Source: Agapanthus africanus (Eukaryota; Streptophyta; Magnoliopsida; Asparagales; Amaryllidaceae). From it: a stretch of DNA of 64,000 nt. A model generated the notes under the pieces. The model searched no databases, was not told the origin of the DNA, and worked only from the letters and a program-made list of their open reading frames with translations. Numbering within the stretch: the first letter of the stretch is position 1; the number at the start of each line of letters is the position of its first letter. Shown here one piece after another: positions 36,899-50,060 of the stretch. The stretch is from assembly GCA_030015575.1 (NCBI GenBank), contig CM057344.1:189489044-189553043 (forward strand). Direction: 5' to 3'. Made by a program: the position numbers and the translations under genes.

Positions 36899-38379
36899 TG
36901 TCTAACATAGTTTAAATGAAGTTTGGAGGAGGGCCTTTTTGTATATATTCTTTGTTTTTCTTAACAATAAAAAAATTGTAAATAAATAAACAGGGGTGTG
37001 CCGACATTTTGACCTTCTTGGTTTAGTATGACAGTGAGGACACTGTCAAGTATAAGTTTGGGGGTATGCTCGGTACGTCTTCTTCCTTCGCATTCATTTG
37101 TACATATTTTTGCATTTGCATATTTATTTGAAAACCCATAAAAATTGGAAAAATTTCAAAAATTATAAAAATATTGTATTCAATTTTGGCCATATTTGAT
37201 TTGAGTTTGACAGATAGGTTAACTGGCTAGGAACAACTAGATTTTAGACTTAGTAAATTAAAAACCCTAAAAATAACCTTTCTTAAAGTTTAACGGTAGA
37301 AAGTATATGCCTTTGTAGTTTATCTAGAAATATGCAAATTTTGGGTTCACTTCTTGGGCTAAGTCAAAATAAGGGAAGAGTATTGATGTTTTTATTAGAG
37401 TATAAGTTTGAAAAATAGTTCCTAGCTTAAGTCTAGATTCTGAAAATGTATACCCTACAATTTGCACAATCATACACCTTGAAACTTGGAATAGTAGAAG
37501 AGATCTTGAAGTGCTCTTGTCTAAAGTCCTTAGTACAATGAAAATAAAGAAGAAAAAAAGAGGTGAATAAAGAATAAAAAAATGGACACTGGTTTTTGTG
37601 ATTACTTAAGGCTGCAAAAATAGAAAAATATTTAGCGAGGGTGCTTCATCACCTAGTGCCTTAGACCAACTGGTTTGGGAGTCACTGCTAAAGCCTTGGA
37701 TGTTGCAAAACTAGGAAATACGCTTTAAAGTGCTAACGCATCTTGTAATCGGTTGTTGGTACCTCAAGAAGTATTAACGGTCGCATGAAGGATGTGTAAG
37801 CAAAATTCAATTAAAAATTCACCAACTAATTAGTACTTTGGACAACGGACAAGGGTATGATTGCTTGATTTGAATTTCCAAGTGTAGGGGTGATCTATAC
37901 ACACACGTAGGGGTATGTAATTGGAGTTTAGATGAGAAAAAGGGATGAAGAATAGAACTTGTATCTTTAATAGAGTTGATAAAAATTCCTAAATGGAGAT
38001 GGAACCCTAGAAGGAAAACTTAAGAAATGCCGAAAGCTAAGTAGGTCTACACAGCATATATAATCTTAAGTTAAATAATGAGGAAGTGTGAAGAATGTGG
38101 GTGGATAATTTGCGAGTCAAAAGATAATAGAATTCCTTATTAGAAAACCTAATTGGAGAACAGAAGTCAATAGGCCAAGTTGATAGGATTTTGTGGGTGT
38201 AATCCGCTGAAAACCCTCAGGAGACAACACTCCTCCTACTAGGGACACCTAGAGGTTTAACGGCTTGTTGCACGTGCTCAGTGCAATCGCGTTTCCCTGC
38301 GAAAGTGTGGTCAGGATTTTAGTGAATAAAAAAAAATAAGTTTGCTCGAGGACGAGCAAAAGATAAGTTTGGGGGTATT
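36899..38379 (+). other. Gyp1 3' non-coding region with two purine tracts
   Basis: No coding seen over about 1.5 kb. A purine tract-like ataagtttgggggtat at about 37052-37067 precedes this stretch. The true tract (aagtttgggggtat, 38365-38378) abuts the 3' LTR, preceded by gctcgaggacgagc. Both tracts share the aagtttggggg core. Confidence 0.75.
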
Positions 38380-39666
38380 TGTTCAGACTATAATATTGCA
38401 TTATTCATTCCCCTATTCTTATTCTCTTTATAAATAAACAGGTACTCTTGACGCACTTTTAATACATATTACAGGATACAGGGCTTGGATGCAAATACAG
38501 TGAAAAAGACGAAAGCTGATGCAGAAAAGGGACTTTTGACCAACAAGTAGACGGATCCTAGTCAAGCCTAGTCGAAGAACGGTGCAAGGTCCAAAAAGTC
38601 AAGTGAACGGTTAAAAGATCGCTACAAGTATTCACTGAAATATCTGGAGGAGAATAAGAAGCCCAAAAGAGAAAATACATATGGAAATAGGAAGCCCAAG
38701 AAGTTAATAAGGAGTCCCAGAAGTTTGGTGAGCTAAGGCTACCAAAGGGCCGCGGAACCGCGGCCCAAGCGCCTTATTGCCGCGGTTCCGCGGCCGTTTA
38801 TTGCACGTGTCGGCACCGACTTCTTTTGTCGGTGCGAAGGTTCGGGTGTTGGGATTTTTAGAGGTCAAATCTGTAATTGCGCATGTACGAGAGTCTATAA
38901 CCCTAGGTTTTCTGTTTTCCTATAAATTGTATTTCCAGATCTGTAAAAACTCATGCCTCTTTTCAATCAATAAAATTCAGAATTTCTGGGAGTTATATTC
39001 AGATCTGTTCTATATTGCTTGGAGGGAGCCGTCAACCTAGTAAGTATTTTATGTCTTCAATTCTTTTAATTAGTATGCCTTATCATCCCCTAATGAGCGA
39101 GTAGTCTCCTCGCTTGTTAGGGTTAGCCTTAGGGAAAGGGTTGAGAGATGAGATCTCTCACCCCTTTCAATGCCACATTGACCTAATGAATTAGAACTCC
39201 ATATATACACGCACAACCGCTCCCTACGGCACCCTACCCTGCGAGGTAACGGTGAACCGTAGTATAAAGGGCCGGTTGCGCGCGTTTTCCGTGGGGGTTA
39301 GGGTAATTATCAACAAAGGAAGGATACGAATCTAGAGGAAGAAATATCTTCCCAAAAGATTCGGATCCACTTTATTGATAATTGTCGTAACATCTAATAG
39401 ATCTAAAAAGAAGGCGTTGAAAGCGGTGAGGAAAACGTTAATCTCTAAAACTTCCCCTAAGCCTAACCCTAGCAAGAATTTAAATTAGATTAATTAGATC
39501 CAGTTTTTATAGATTTTTATAAACCAACCAAAACGACAATTTGAATCAACTCGTTAAAACACATAAAAGGAATTTACCCATCTCTGTGGATCGACCCGCA
39601 CTCACCGGCTAGCTACAAAGCGACGCCGTTTCTGATTGCGGTAAATATAAGTTTTCATATCAATCA
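38380..39666 (+). repeat. 3' LTR of Gyp1
   Basis: 1287 bp, the same length as the 5' copy. It holds the perfect GC-rich inverted repeat 38748-38763 with 38780-38795. It is followed by the TSD gtgcc and the rest of the Cop3 gag. Confidence 0.93.
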
Positions 39667-42600
39667 GTGCCTCGCGCTTGCTTCTATGGACAGTATACAT
39701 CAGAAGCAGCACGAGAAGATGGATATTCAATCCCTCTTTCTTCATACAAAGGAGTTGTATAAAGAGCAATCTCGGACTTTGCAATACGAGGCATCTCGAA
39801 AGTTGTTTCAGATGCGGATGGCCCCTGGCACATCAGTAGGAGAACATGTTTTGAAGATGATTTATCTTATAGAAGAACTTGAGGAACTGGGATGGACCAT
39901 GGATAATGAGCAATATACTGATATTGTTCTGTAGTCTCTCCCTCCTATCTTTGCTCCGTTCATTGTGAATTTCAATATGAACAATTTGGGGAAATCATTG
40001 CCTGAACTTCTCAATATGTTGAGAAGTGCAGAGAGCATACTTAAGATAGAGAAAACTCCCGCTCTGCTTGCTGGGCCATCTTCCTCTTCTGTCCCAAAAG
40101 CCAAGGCCAAGGGAAAGAAGAAGAAGAAACCCATCAAACCGAAAGGTGGAGTTCAAAAGGCGAAGGGGAAAGACAAATCCGGGGCCGCGGGAAGTGGAAA
40201 AGGAGATTGTTTTTACTGCCATAAGTCAGGACATTGGAAATGTAACTGTGCTCTGCATCTTGCTAATCTCAAGAAGAAGAAGCGTATTGATGCTTCCTCT
40301 TCAGGTGTGTTTGTAACTGAAAACTGTTTTTCTATAAACTCTGCATCTTGGGTATTAGATACCGGTTCTGGTTCTTACATCTGCAATTGTTTGCAGGGAT
40401 TGAGAAATAGTAGAGTTTTGAAGACTGGTGACCATACTCTGTGGGTTGGAAATGGTTCCAATGTACATGCTGTATCCGTAGGAGAGTATCATCTGGGGTT
40501 GCCTTCGAGTTGTACTATGGTTTTGAACCCATGTTATTATGCACCTAGTATGCTAGGTAATATAATATCCATTTCTTTGTTAGAAAATGAAGGATATCAT
40601 TTTGTGTTGCAGAATAATGTTATGAACATTAACTTGAATCAATAGTTCATTGGGTATGGTACACTAAATAACAGTATTTACGTCCTGAACCAACACACAG
40701 TTTCAATAAACAACATACTAATAAAAGAAAATTTTCAGATAATAATGAAGCTTTTCTTTGGCATTGTTGACTTGGTCTTATTAATGAAACAAGACTAAAC
40801 AAGCTACATACAGATGGATATTTGAATCCTTTTGAATATAAATCTTATGCGATTTGTCAGTCCTGTATCAAAGGTAAAATGACCAAAACTCCGTTTACTG
40901 GACACAGAGGAGAAAGAGCTGAGGAACTCTTAAGCCTCATACATACTTAGATTATCAGTTTTTCTTACTTTATTACTTTTACTGATGCTAGAGGCGGTTT
41001 TTCTTACTTTATTACTTTTACTGATGATTTCTTAAGATTTGGACACGTGTTTTTGTTAAAGCATAAATCCGATGCTTTCGAGAAATTCCAGGAGTATAAA
41101 CTTAAAGTAGAAAAACAAACAGGCTTGAGTATCAAGAAACTTCGATCAGATCGAGGTGGAGAGTATTTGAGTACAGAGTTTTCAGACTTCTTAAAAGAGA
41201 ATGAGATTATCTCTCAGTTCACTCCCCCTTACACACCACAGCACAAAGGTGTATCAGAATGGAGGAATCGTACCCAATTAGATATGGTACGGTCCATGAT
41301 GTGTGATGCTGAGTTATCGCTTTCCTTTTGGGGATATGCATTGGAGACAGCAATGTATTTGTTAAACAGGGTTCCAACCAAGACCGTGTCTACCACTCCA
41401 TATGAGATATGGAGTGGAAAGAGACCATCTCTTAAAAGACTTAGGATATGGGGTTGTCCGGCTTTTGTCAAAAAGCAGAATCCAGACAAACTCGAGACAC
41501 GATCGGTCATGTGTAAATTTATGGGATATCTAAAATATTCATATGGATATCTATTCTACCACAAGGAAGAACAAAAGGTGCTTGTTTCTCAACATGCCAC
41601 ATTTTTAGAAAATGAGATTTTTACAAAAGGTGATGATGGCAATGCGGTAGAACTAGAAGACGTTCTAGAGACACAAATTATTCATGACGAACTGGTTGAA
41701 GCTGATGTTGCAGTAGAACTTCAAGAACCTCAGCCGCTCCGGAGATCTAGTAGAACTTCTCGACCACCAGAGAGATACTATGGGTTCTCATTGATGGTGA
41801 TAGAGAAGATTGCATCATGGATGATGATGATCCTACTAGTTTTCAGCAAGCTATCACGAGTGGTGACTCGGTGAAGTGGCTGGATGCCATGAGATCCGAA
41901 ATAGAGTCCATGTACACCAACAAAATATGGACTTTGGACGTTGCACCCCCTAGGATAAAACCCATAGGTTGCAAATGGATCATTAAGAGAAAAATTGGTG
42001 TAGATGGACAGGTAGAGACCTATAAAGCAAGGATTGTAGCGAAAGGTTTTCGTCAAAGACCAGGATTGGACTATGATGAAACTTTCTCTCCAGTAGCAAT
42101 GCTTAAATCCATTCAGATCCTACTTACTATTGCTGCTCACTACGACTATGAAATCTGACAGATGGACATTAAAACTGCATTTCTAAATGGTGATTTAGAA
42201 GAATGCGTTTATATGGATCAGCCAGAGGGCTTCATTGAAAGTGGGAGCAGCGGGAAGGCATGTTGGTTGCTTAAATCCATTTATGGATTAAAGCAGGCCT
42301 CACGGAGCTGGAACATCTGCTTTGATGATACAATCAAAGAGTTTGATTTTGTCAAAACTGTAGATGAGCCATGCATTTATAAGAAGATTGTAGGGAGTAC
42401 TGTCACATTCCTCGTATTGTAGGTGGATGACATTCTCTTGATAGGAAATGATATTCCTATGCTACAATCGGTCAAACTATTCTTATCACAAAGCTTCTCC
42501 ATGAAGGACCTGGGTGATGCCTCTTGCATTTTAGGCATTAGGATCTATAGAGATAGATCCAAGAGGTTATTGGGATTGTCATAATCAAAGTACATTGACA

Positions 42601-43405
42601 CCATCCTAAAAAGGTTTAGTATGGAAGATTCTAAGCGTTGTGCCTTGCCCGCTTGTCATGGAATCACTCTCTCCAAGGACTTTTATCCGAAGACTGATGA
42701 AGAGAGCTCACATGAGCATTATACCTTACGCTTTAGCCGTAGGTTCTATAATGTATGCGATGTTATGTACTCGCCCTGATGTGGCTTATGCACTTGCTGT
42801 AGTAAGCAGGTATCAATCCAACCCAGGGGAGAAACATTGGATAACAGTGAAGAACATTCTTAATTACTTACGAAGGACTACAGAACTGTTCTTGGTGTAT
42901 AGTAATGAGGATCTCCAAATGGAGGTCTTTACCGATTCCAGCTTCCAAAGTGATAAGGATGAAAGCAAATCTATCTCAGGGTTTGTATTTACCCATAATG
43001 GAGGGGCGGTTAGTTGGAAGAGTTCTAAACAGGACACTATTGCAGACTCTACGATGGAAGCTGAGTATATTGCTATAAATGATGCTGCCAAGGAAGCTGT
43101 CTGGATGAAGAAGTTCATCGTGGAACTAGGAGTAGTTCCATCCATTATTGATCTAATACCATTGTATTGTGATAATAATGGAGCTATGGTGTTAGCCAAA
43201 GAACCGAGGTCCCATCGTAAGTCTAGATACATTCTGAGGCGATATCATTTGATCCGGGAGATAGTAGATCGCCACGAGATCGAGATTCGAAAAGTAGATA
43301 CAAAGAATAACACCGCAGATCTACTCACCAAGGCCCTTCCACAGCCGCATCATGAGCGACTTTTTGAGATGTTGGGTATGAGATAAGCCAATAATTGGCC
43401 TTAGT

Positions 43406-43418
43406 GCAAGTGGGAGAT
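43406..43418 (+). other. Polypurine tract of Cop3
   Basis: gcaagtgggagat abuts the 3' LTR that starts at 43419. Confidence 0.85.
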
Positions 43419-44757
43419 TGTTGGATATATATGTATGCCCTAGAGGCCATTATATGTATAGTGGATGCTTGGACGTGTATATATGTATATAGATGACTTT
43501 CTTGCTCGATATGATAGTATGCCATCCGGTTTACTTTATCTTGACATGTTAATTTGATCATGCATCTTACTCATTTGGTACATGTTGATATAGCCTATAG
43601 GATATTTTCTTAACTACTGCGACTATGATGCAGATCATACTAGTGGGACACGTGTAGTTTATAAGCATATCCTTGAATTGTTCTTAGTCGTGGGTGTATC
43701 GAGACGGGGCATCGATATTCCAGAGTAGACTAGCGTATACCATTCTTTTCCCATGTGATGGGCGATGGATGATCCCATATCCATCTGGTGTGGAGAAACC
43801 AAAGATTGTATGCGGGTGCCCAGTGGAGACTGGGTACACTGAACGGACTCGCCGAGAACACCTATGTGGTATTATATCTATCGTCGGATAGCAATTCTCA
43901 GGTGACACTGGTATAGGTTAGTCTGTAGACCCAAGATCGTCATAGAGTCTTATGTGTCCTCCCAATGTACTTTGATCTCCACCCTACCACGGCTCTACTG
44001 AGTCATGCAAACAAGTAGACTTTGGGTACAGTCCCGAGGTACATGGAGGCAATGAGCGATAGGAGGGGTTTTGTCTTTCCCGGTATTGGGGTTTGATATT
44101 GTGCTATGCTCGATTGGCTATAACAGGAAGTCTCTGGCCAGGGCTGCTGAGATTTACTGATAAGTGTTATCAGTAGTTTCTCGATCTGTTATGAGCCATA
44201 GACCGGCATGACTTATTGAGCTATTGGGGTCAACAAAACCATCCCTAGACTCGATATGCAGTATATCTGAGGAAGAGATCGGACTGTACGGTAAGTGTTG
44301 CCAGTTGGCACGACAGGAGTTTTGACAGCTTCGCTGGTTTTCTTCTGATCGCTCATACCCGGGTGGCCGTTACGTTTAGCTGACCGCTTGCGGCTTGTAG
44401 GTGTTTGATATGATCATCACCTACTGTCGGCGTATTGACGAGTCTTAGAGCCCCACAAAGGAGTTTCCTAGCTCAGGCGAAAAGATGTGGTGTGCATATG
44501 GGATAGACGCAGGGACCCGATTAAATACAAGTATATGATACTGTATATTAGTCGGCCATTTTTATTTTAGTCGGGTCGTATGTGATATGACCAGTTTGTT
44601 AAATCAAGTGTTGATTTAACATTTGACTTTTAGCTTATTTCTTTATTAAACCCTTTTCTATTTTATATGCATGCATGTATGCATATGTTTTATGTTGATG
44701 CACATGATGATGTGCATGCATACATTGTATCATGGTTGATGATACATATGTGGTGGC
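43419..44757 (+). repeat. 3' LTR of Cop3, first part
   Basis: Matches 16285-17640 of the 5' LTR until Cop5 interrupts it. The palindrome relative ctctggccaggg is at 44132-44143 and the hairpin at 44149-44182 (actgata/tatcagt arms). Its last five bases gtggc are the left TSD of Cop5. Confidence 0.92.
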
Positions 44758-46647
44758 TGTAAGTCGATGTACAACACCCCACGAGTTGCGGGGAGGCGGA
44801 AATTTGAAAAACGATCTTCTTCTTGAAGCAAACATCGACTAACCGAAGATCATTATTAAACGATAATTAACACCAACTATAGAAGTTCTTAGCTACCATG
44901 AAAAGAGATTATACCTAGTGAATCGTGTCCTTCGCCTTTTCGTTCTCTACGTCCTCCTCGGCCTCCTCTAAGTGATAGATGATCCACCCGAGAACCCTAA
45001 TCCAAGCTTCACCTCCAAACTTGAGGTAACTAAGTTTCTCTAGTTGCTAATCAAAAGAACTTAGATGATATAGAGTTAGGTTATGGAGTGTTTAGTCTAT
45101 TCTAATCCTTGATCTCAACTTATGAGTGGTAGGATTAGGGTTTGAAGAAAGAGTGAGCTTGAGGAGAGAGAAGGTGAACATGATAATCATCATGATATTG
45201 TTTCTCACTTGATATATGAAGCATAATGAATAAATGAATAAAATGAGATTATTCATCATGCTACATAAATGCATTATGAGTGATTCACTATGTGAGTCAT
45301 TAAGCATTTAAAAATGCATTAATGATATGATGAATCACACATAATGAGTCACAATATCATTTAATGACAATGCCACCTAAACCCTCAAGTCACCATGCTT
45401 CTAGAAGCTTCTCGGAAGATTACGAGAACGCCTCTCCTATCCGTGAAAACATGGAAAAACTTTAGACTGTATAAATCCAATATCCTGATACTAGAATCTG
45501 GCTTAAACCAAAGCCGGCTAGTAAAAACTGTCCGAACGTCGTACGTGCGTTTAAACACGTATGCGTCCGAACCCTTGTCGTAAAACCGTACGACCTCTAT
45601 ATCGTTTCGCCTAGAGTAAGGAAAACTCTGTGTGGGACTCTAAAGACTCGACTACTACATTGGCAGTGGGTTTAACCACAGACCGCAAGCGGCACTAGCT
45701 GTACGTAACGGTCCCCAGGTAGATGTCGATAAGAAGGCCGATGAGGAAACCCATCCGAACTCCTACTGAGCCTGTCCGTGACAATATCCGCGTAGTCCGG
45801 TCTGTTCGTCTAAGAGTATCGCATGTATGGTCTAGGGAGGTAGTAAACGTCAGACCCCTAATAACCGTACAAGTCGTGTCGGCATGGCTCAATTACCATC
45901 CGAGAATCTACTGATCAGTCCATCAGTAATTCTCAATCAGCCCTGGCCAGGGACTTATGGTAATGACCAACCGATCACCGTGCGATATCAACTCCCTATA
46001 CCGGGAGAGACGAATCCCTAACAGTCACTCACTACCTCCACGTGGCTCGGAACTGTGCCCGACTAAAACCTGTTTGCACGACTCCTTTGAACCGTGGTAG
46101 GGTAGTAATCAAAGCACAGTGGGAACTCACACGCGACAAATGACGACCTTAAGTCAACGGACTATCTGCATACATGTCACCTGAGAACTGCTATCTGACA
46201 TTAGGTATAAATACCATCCAGTCAGTTCTCGGCGAGTCCTGTCCGATGTACTCACACCCAGTGAGCATCTGTATACAATCTTAGGTGCACATCACTAATG
46301 GCTGCGGGACCAATCCATCTCCCCTCGTCAGGGTCTAGATATGTATACACTAGTCTACTCTGGAGTATCGATGCCCAGTCTCGATACTCCTGCGACCAGG
46401 GACATCTGAGGATGTGCCTATTGACTATCCAGCTCCCACAAGTATGACTGCCATCACAACGCCGGTAGTCAGGCAAACACCCTATGGGCTTTATCAACAT
46501 TTATATATAAATACAAACTAAAATATATCATATGTTAAGATAAAGACAAACTAAATAGCGTACTATCATATCAAGCAAGATTGTCATATACATACATATC
46601 TCTAGCATCCTATACAATGATGGCCTCTAAGGCATATATATCCAACA
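44758..46647 (-). repeat. 3' LTR of Cop5
   Basis: Hairpin at 45902-45934 with arms gagaat/attctc and tactgat/atcagta; palindrome CCCTGGCCAGGG at 45941-45952. It matches 60928-62816. Confidence 0.93.
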
Positions 46648-49600
46648 ATCTCCCACTTGCACTAAGGCCTATAATTGGCGCATTGAGTACCCACTGTCTG
46701 CACTAGATCCAGTTGCTGGCGTACCGCATGACCAAATCTCAAACAGCCACTCGAACTGGACTTGAGGGATGGCCTTGGTGAATGGATCTGCCGTGTTGCC
46801 TTTTGTGTCCACTCTCCGTACCTCGATCTCCCGACGATCCACGATCTCCCTGATTAGGTGAAACCGCCTTAAGATATGCCTGGATTTATGAAGGGACCTT
46901 GATTCCTTCCCTAATGCTACAGCCCCATTGTTATCACAATACAAAGGTATTGGATTGGCAATGGACGGAACCACCTGAAGTTCAGAGATGAACTTCCTCA
47001 TCCAGACAGCCTCTTTTGCAGCTTTCACTGGCAGTTATATACTCAGCCTCCATAGTTGAGTCTGCGACGGTATCCTGTTTGGAACTCCTCCAACAAACCG
47101 CCCCTCCATTGAGGGTAAACACAAAACCCGAAATGGATTTAGAATCATCTTTGTCACTTTAGAAGCCAGAGTCGGTAAAAGCCTCTACCTGGAGGTCACC
47201 ATTACCGTAAACCAAGAACATCTCCTTAGTCCTTCTCAGGTACTTAAGAATGTTCTTTACCGCTATCCAATGTTTCTCACATGGGTCTGATTGATACCTG
47301 CTTACCACACTAAGTGCGTAAGCTACATCTGGTCTGGTACATAACATCGCATACATTATAGATCCTACTGCCGAAGCGTAGGGTATAATGCCCATGCGAG
47401 CCCTCTCTTCATCAGTCTTTGGAGACATCTCTTTGGAGAGGGTGATTCCGTGACAAGCGGGCATATTACCGCGCTTGGAATCTTCCATACTAAATCTCTT
47501 TAGTATAGTGTCAATATACCTGGACTGTGAAAGTCCCAACATTCTATTAGATCTATCACGATAGATCTTAATTCCCAGACTGTAGGTTGCATCCCGGAGT
47601 CCATACTTTATTGGTGTACAAGGATTCCATTTCGGATCTCATAGCATTCAGCCACTTCACCGAGTCAATACTCATGATAGCCTGCTGAAAACTAGTAGGC
47701 TCATCATCATCGATGATGCAATCCTCTCGATCCCCATCTAGAAGAAAACCATAGTATCTTTCAGGAGGATGAGAAAGCCTACTAGATCTGCGTAGTGGCT
47801 TTGGTTCGTCGGGTTCTATGTAAATCTGAGGTTCTACTAAGTCCTCGGTAGCAGTTTGAGGTTCTGGAATTTCTTCTAGCTCTACCGCGCTCCCACTAAT
47901 TTCTTTTGCAAGAAATTTGCTCTCTAAGAAGACAATGTGACGAGCGACAAACACCTTTTGTTCTTCAGTATGGTAGACCATGTACCCCCTTGAATGTTTT
48001 GGGTATCCTACAAACTTGCACAAAACCGATCGTGCCTCGAGCTTGTCCGGACTATGCTTTTTAACATATGCCGGACACCCCCATATCTTGATATACTTGA
48101 GATATGGTCTCTTCCCGCTCCACATTTCATATGGAGTAGTAGGCACAGACTTAGTTGGAACTCTATTCAATAAGTATGCTGCTGATTCTAGAGCAAAACC
48201 CCAGAAAGAAAGTGGCAACTCAGTACTACTCATCATTGAACGCACCATATCTAACAGCGTGCGATTCCTCCTTTCTGATACACCATTATGCTTAGGTGTA
48301 TAAGGCGGAGTAAGCTGAGAGAGAATTCCATTCTCTTTTAAGCATTCAAGGAAACTGATACTTAAGTATTCTCCACCTCGATCAGATCGAAGTGTCTTGA
48401 TGCTTTTACCAGTCTGTTTCTGTACTTCATTTTTATACTCCTTAAACTTCTCAAAGGACTCGGATTTATGCTTCATTAAGAACACATGTCCATACCTAGA
48501 GAAGTCATCAGTAAAAGTGACGAAGTAGGAGTGACCGCTTCGTGCATGCGTAGAAATTGGACCACATACATCACTGTGTACATGTCCCAAGAGTTCTGTG
48601 GCTCTTTCTCCGTGTCCGGTGAACGGAGATTTGGTCATTTTTCCTTTGATACATGATTGACAAGTTGCATATGATGAATATTCAAACGGATCTAAATATC
48701 TTTCTTTATGTATTTTAGTCAACCTTATTTCGTTTATATGACCAAGTCTACAATGCCATAAGAAAGCTTGATTTGAATCTGGAGCCTTTCCTTTACGCGT
48801 GTTTTGAATATTGAAAATTTGAGGTTGATTAAGTATATATATGCCGTTTTCCAGTGGGCCATACCCAATTAGTTCTTGATTTAGGAGAATGTTCATGACA
48901 TTTCTTTCAAGCGCAAAATTATATCCTTCATTAGATAACAAAGATACTGATATAATATTACACAACATACTGGGAATACAAAAACAACTGTACAACACCA
49001 AAATGTGCCCACTAGTCAACCCTAGGTGATATTCCCCTATTGCAATTGCATCTACATGCATTCCATTGCCCATCCGGAGAGTCATATCACATGTCCCCAG
49101 TACTCTACTATTTCTCAGATCCTGCAAAGAATTACAGATGTGAGAACCAGAACCGGTATCAAGTACCCATGATGTAGAGTTTACTGAAAGACAATTTTCG
49201 ATTACAAACACACCTAAAGCAGAAGCAACAGCCTGCTTCGTGTCCTTGGCTTTGAATGCTATGCAATCCTTCTTCCAGTGCCCTTGCTTGTAACAATAAT
49301 AGCATTCGTTTATATTCGCCTTCACCCTTCCTGCCTTGTTCGTTCCCTGCACCTTCTTGACCCCACCCTTCGGTTTGGTGGCTTTCATCTTCTTCTTCCC
49401 TTTAGTTTTCGCTTTAGAATTAGAAGAGGATGATTGGCCAACATATAGAACGGGGGTCTTCTCTTTTTTCAAGGAGGTCTCTGCTACCCTCAACATGTTG
49501 AAGAGCTTTGGAAGATCGGCTTCCATTTCGAGCATATTGAAGTTCAGCACGAACTGAGAGATGGTGTGGGGAAGGGACTGCAAAATCAAGTCGATGTACA

Positions 49601-50060
49601 AATCATTCTCTAGCACGCATCCCAGGTTGGCGAGTTCCTCAATGAGGATGATCATTTTGAGGACGTGCTCTCCTATAGGTGATCCTGGAGCTAACCTCAT
49701 CTAGAAGGGTTTCCTTGTGGTCTTGTACCTCGCGATACGGGAGTGCACTCCATAAAAATCCTTGCAATGGAGAAAGATGGATGTAACATCCATACTCTCG
49801 TGCTGTTTCTGGAGTTCATTGTTCATGGACGCCAGCATGATACACTTAGCTCGCTCACAGTCTAGATTTCAGGTTTTGCGAACTTCCTTGTCCACAACTG
49901 AGGAATCTGGTCCTAGGATAAGGGGAGGAACAGCTGTGGTAACATATGCTACTTTGTCATAAGTCAGTGCAATGTTGACATTCCTTAGCCAATCTTTATA
50001 GTTCTGCTCGGTCAGTATATTTTTTTCAAATAATAGTTTTAGTCCTGTTATGGTAGCTGC
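46648..50060 (-). pseudogene. Copia gag-pol fossil of Cop5
   Basis: A minus-strand gag-pol region colinear with the Cop4 frame. It holds gag with the 'TGLKLLFEKN' start and a CX2CX4HX4C knuckle, protease (LDTGSGSHIC), integrase with HHCC and 'RSDRGGEY', then reverse-transcriptase and RNase H remnants. It is broken, with about five to ten breaks, and the reverse-transcriptase part is poorly represented. It is closer to Cop4 than to Cop3 in many protein stretches, though I did not compute identity. Confidence 0.88.

Larger units (their letters stand above)
31050..39666 (+). mobile_element. Gyp1: non-autonomous-looking Ty3/gypsy element, Athila/Tat-like
   Basis: An 8.6-kb plus-strand element in the Cop3 gag. 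Its two LTRs are 1287 bp each (31050-32336 and 38380-39666) and the TSD is gtgcc (31045-31049 and 39667-39671). The primer site tggcaccgttgccgggga is of the type seen in plant Athila/Tat elements. The gctcgaggacgagc motif ahead of the purine tract is also typical of that group. It carries gag and protease; reverse transcriptase core, RNase H, integrase and an env-like frame are not recognisable. The LTRs differ by about 2 per cent by eye. Confidence 0.93.
30839..43386 (+). pseudogene. Copia gag-pol fossil of Cop3, interrupted by Gyp1
   Basis: A copia gag-pol region colinear with the Cop4 frame. It starts at 30839 with the MTGL gag start, is interrupted by Gyp1 (31050-39666) and continues to just before the purine tract at 43406. 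Recognisable parts in order are UBN2-type gag, a CX2CX4HX4C knuckle, a protease with LDTGSG, integrase, reverse transcriptase and RNase H. It is broken in roughly ten or more places apart from the Gyp1 insertion. It is clearly more decayed than Cop4. Confidence 0.88.
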
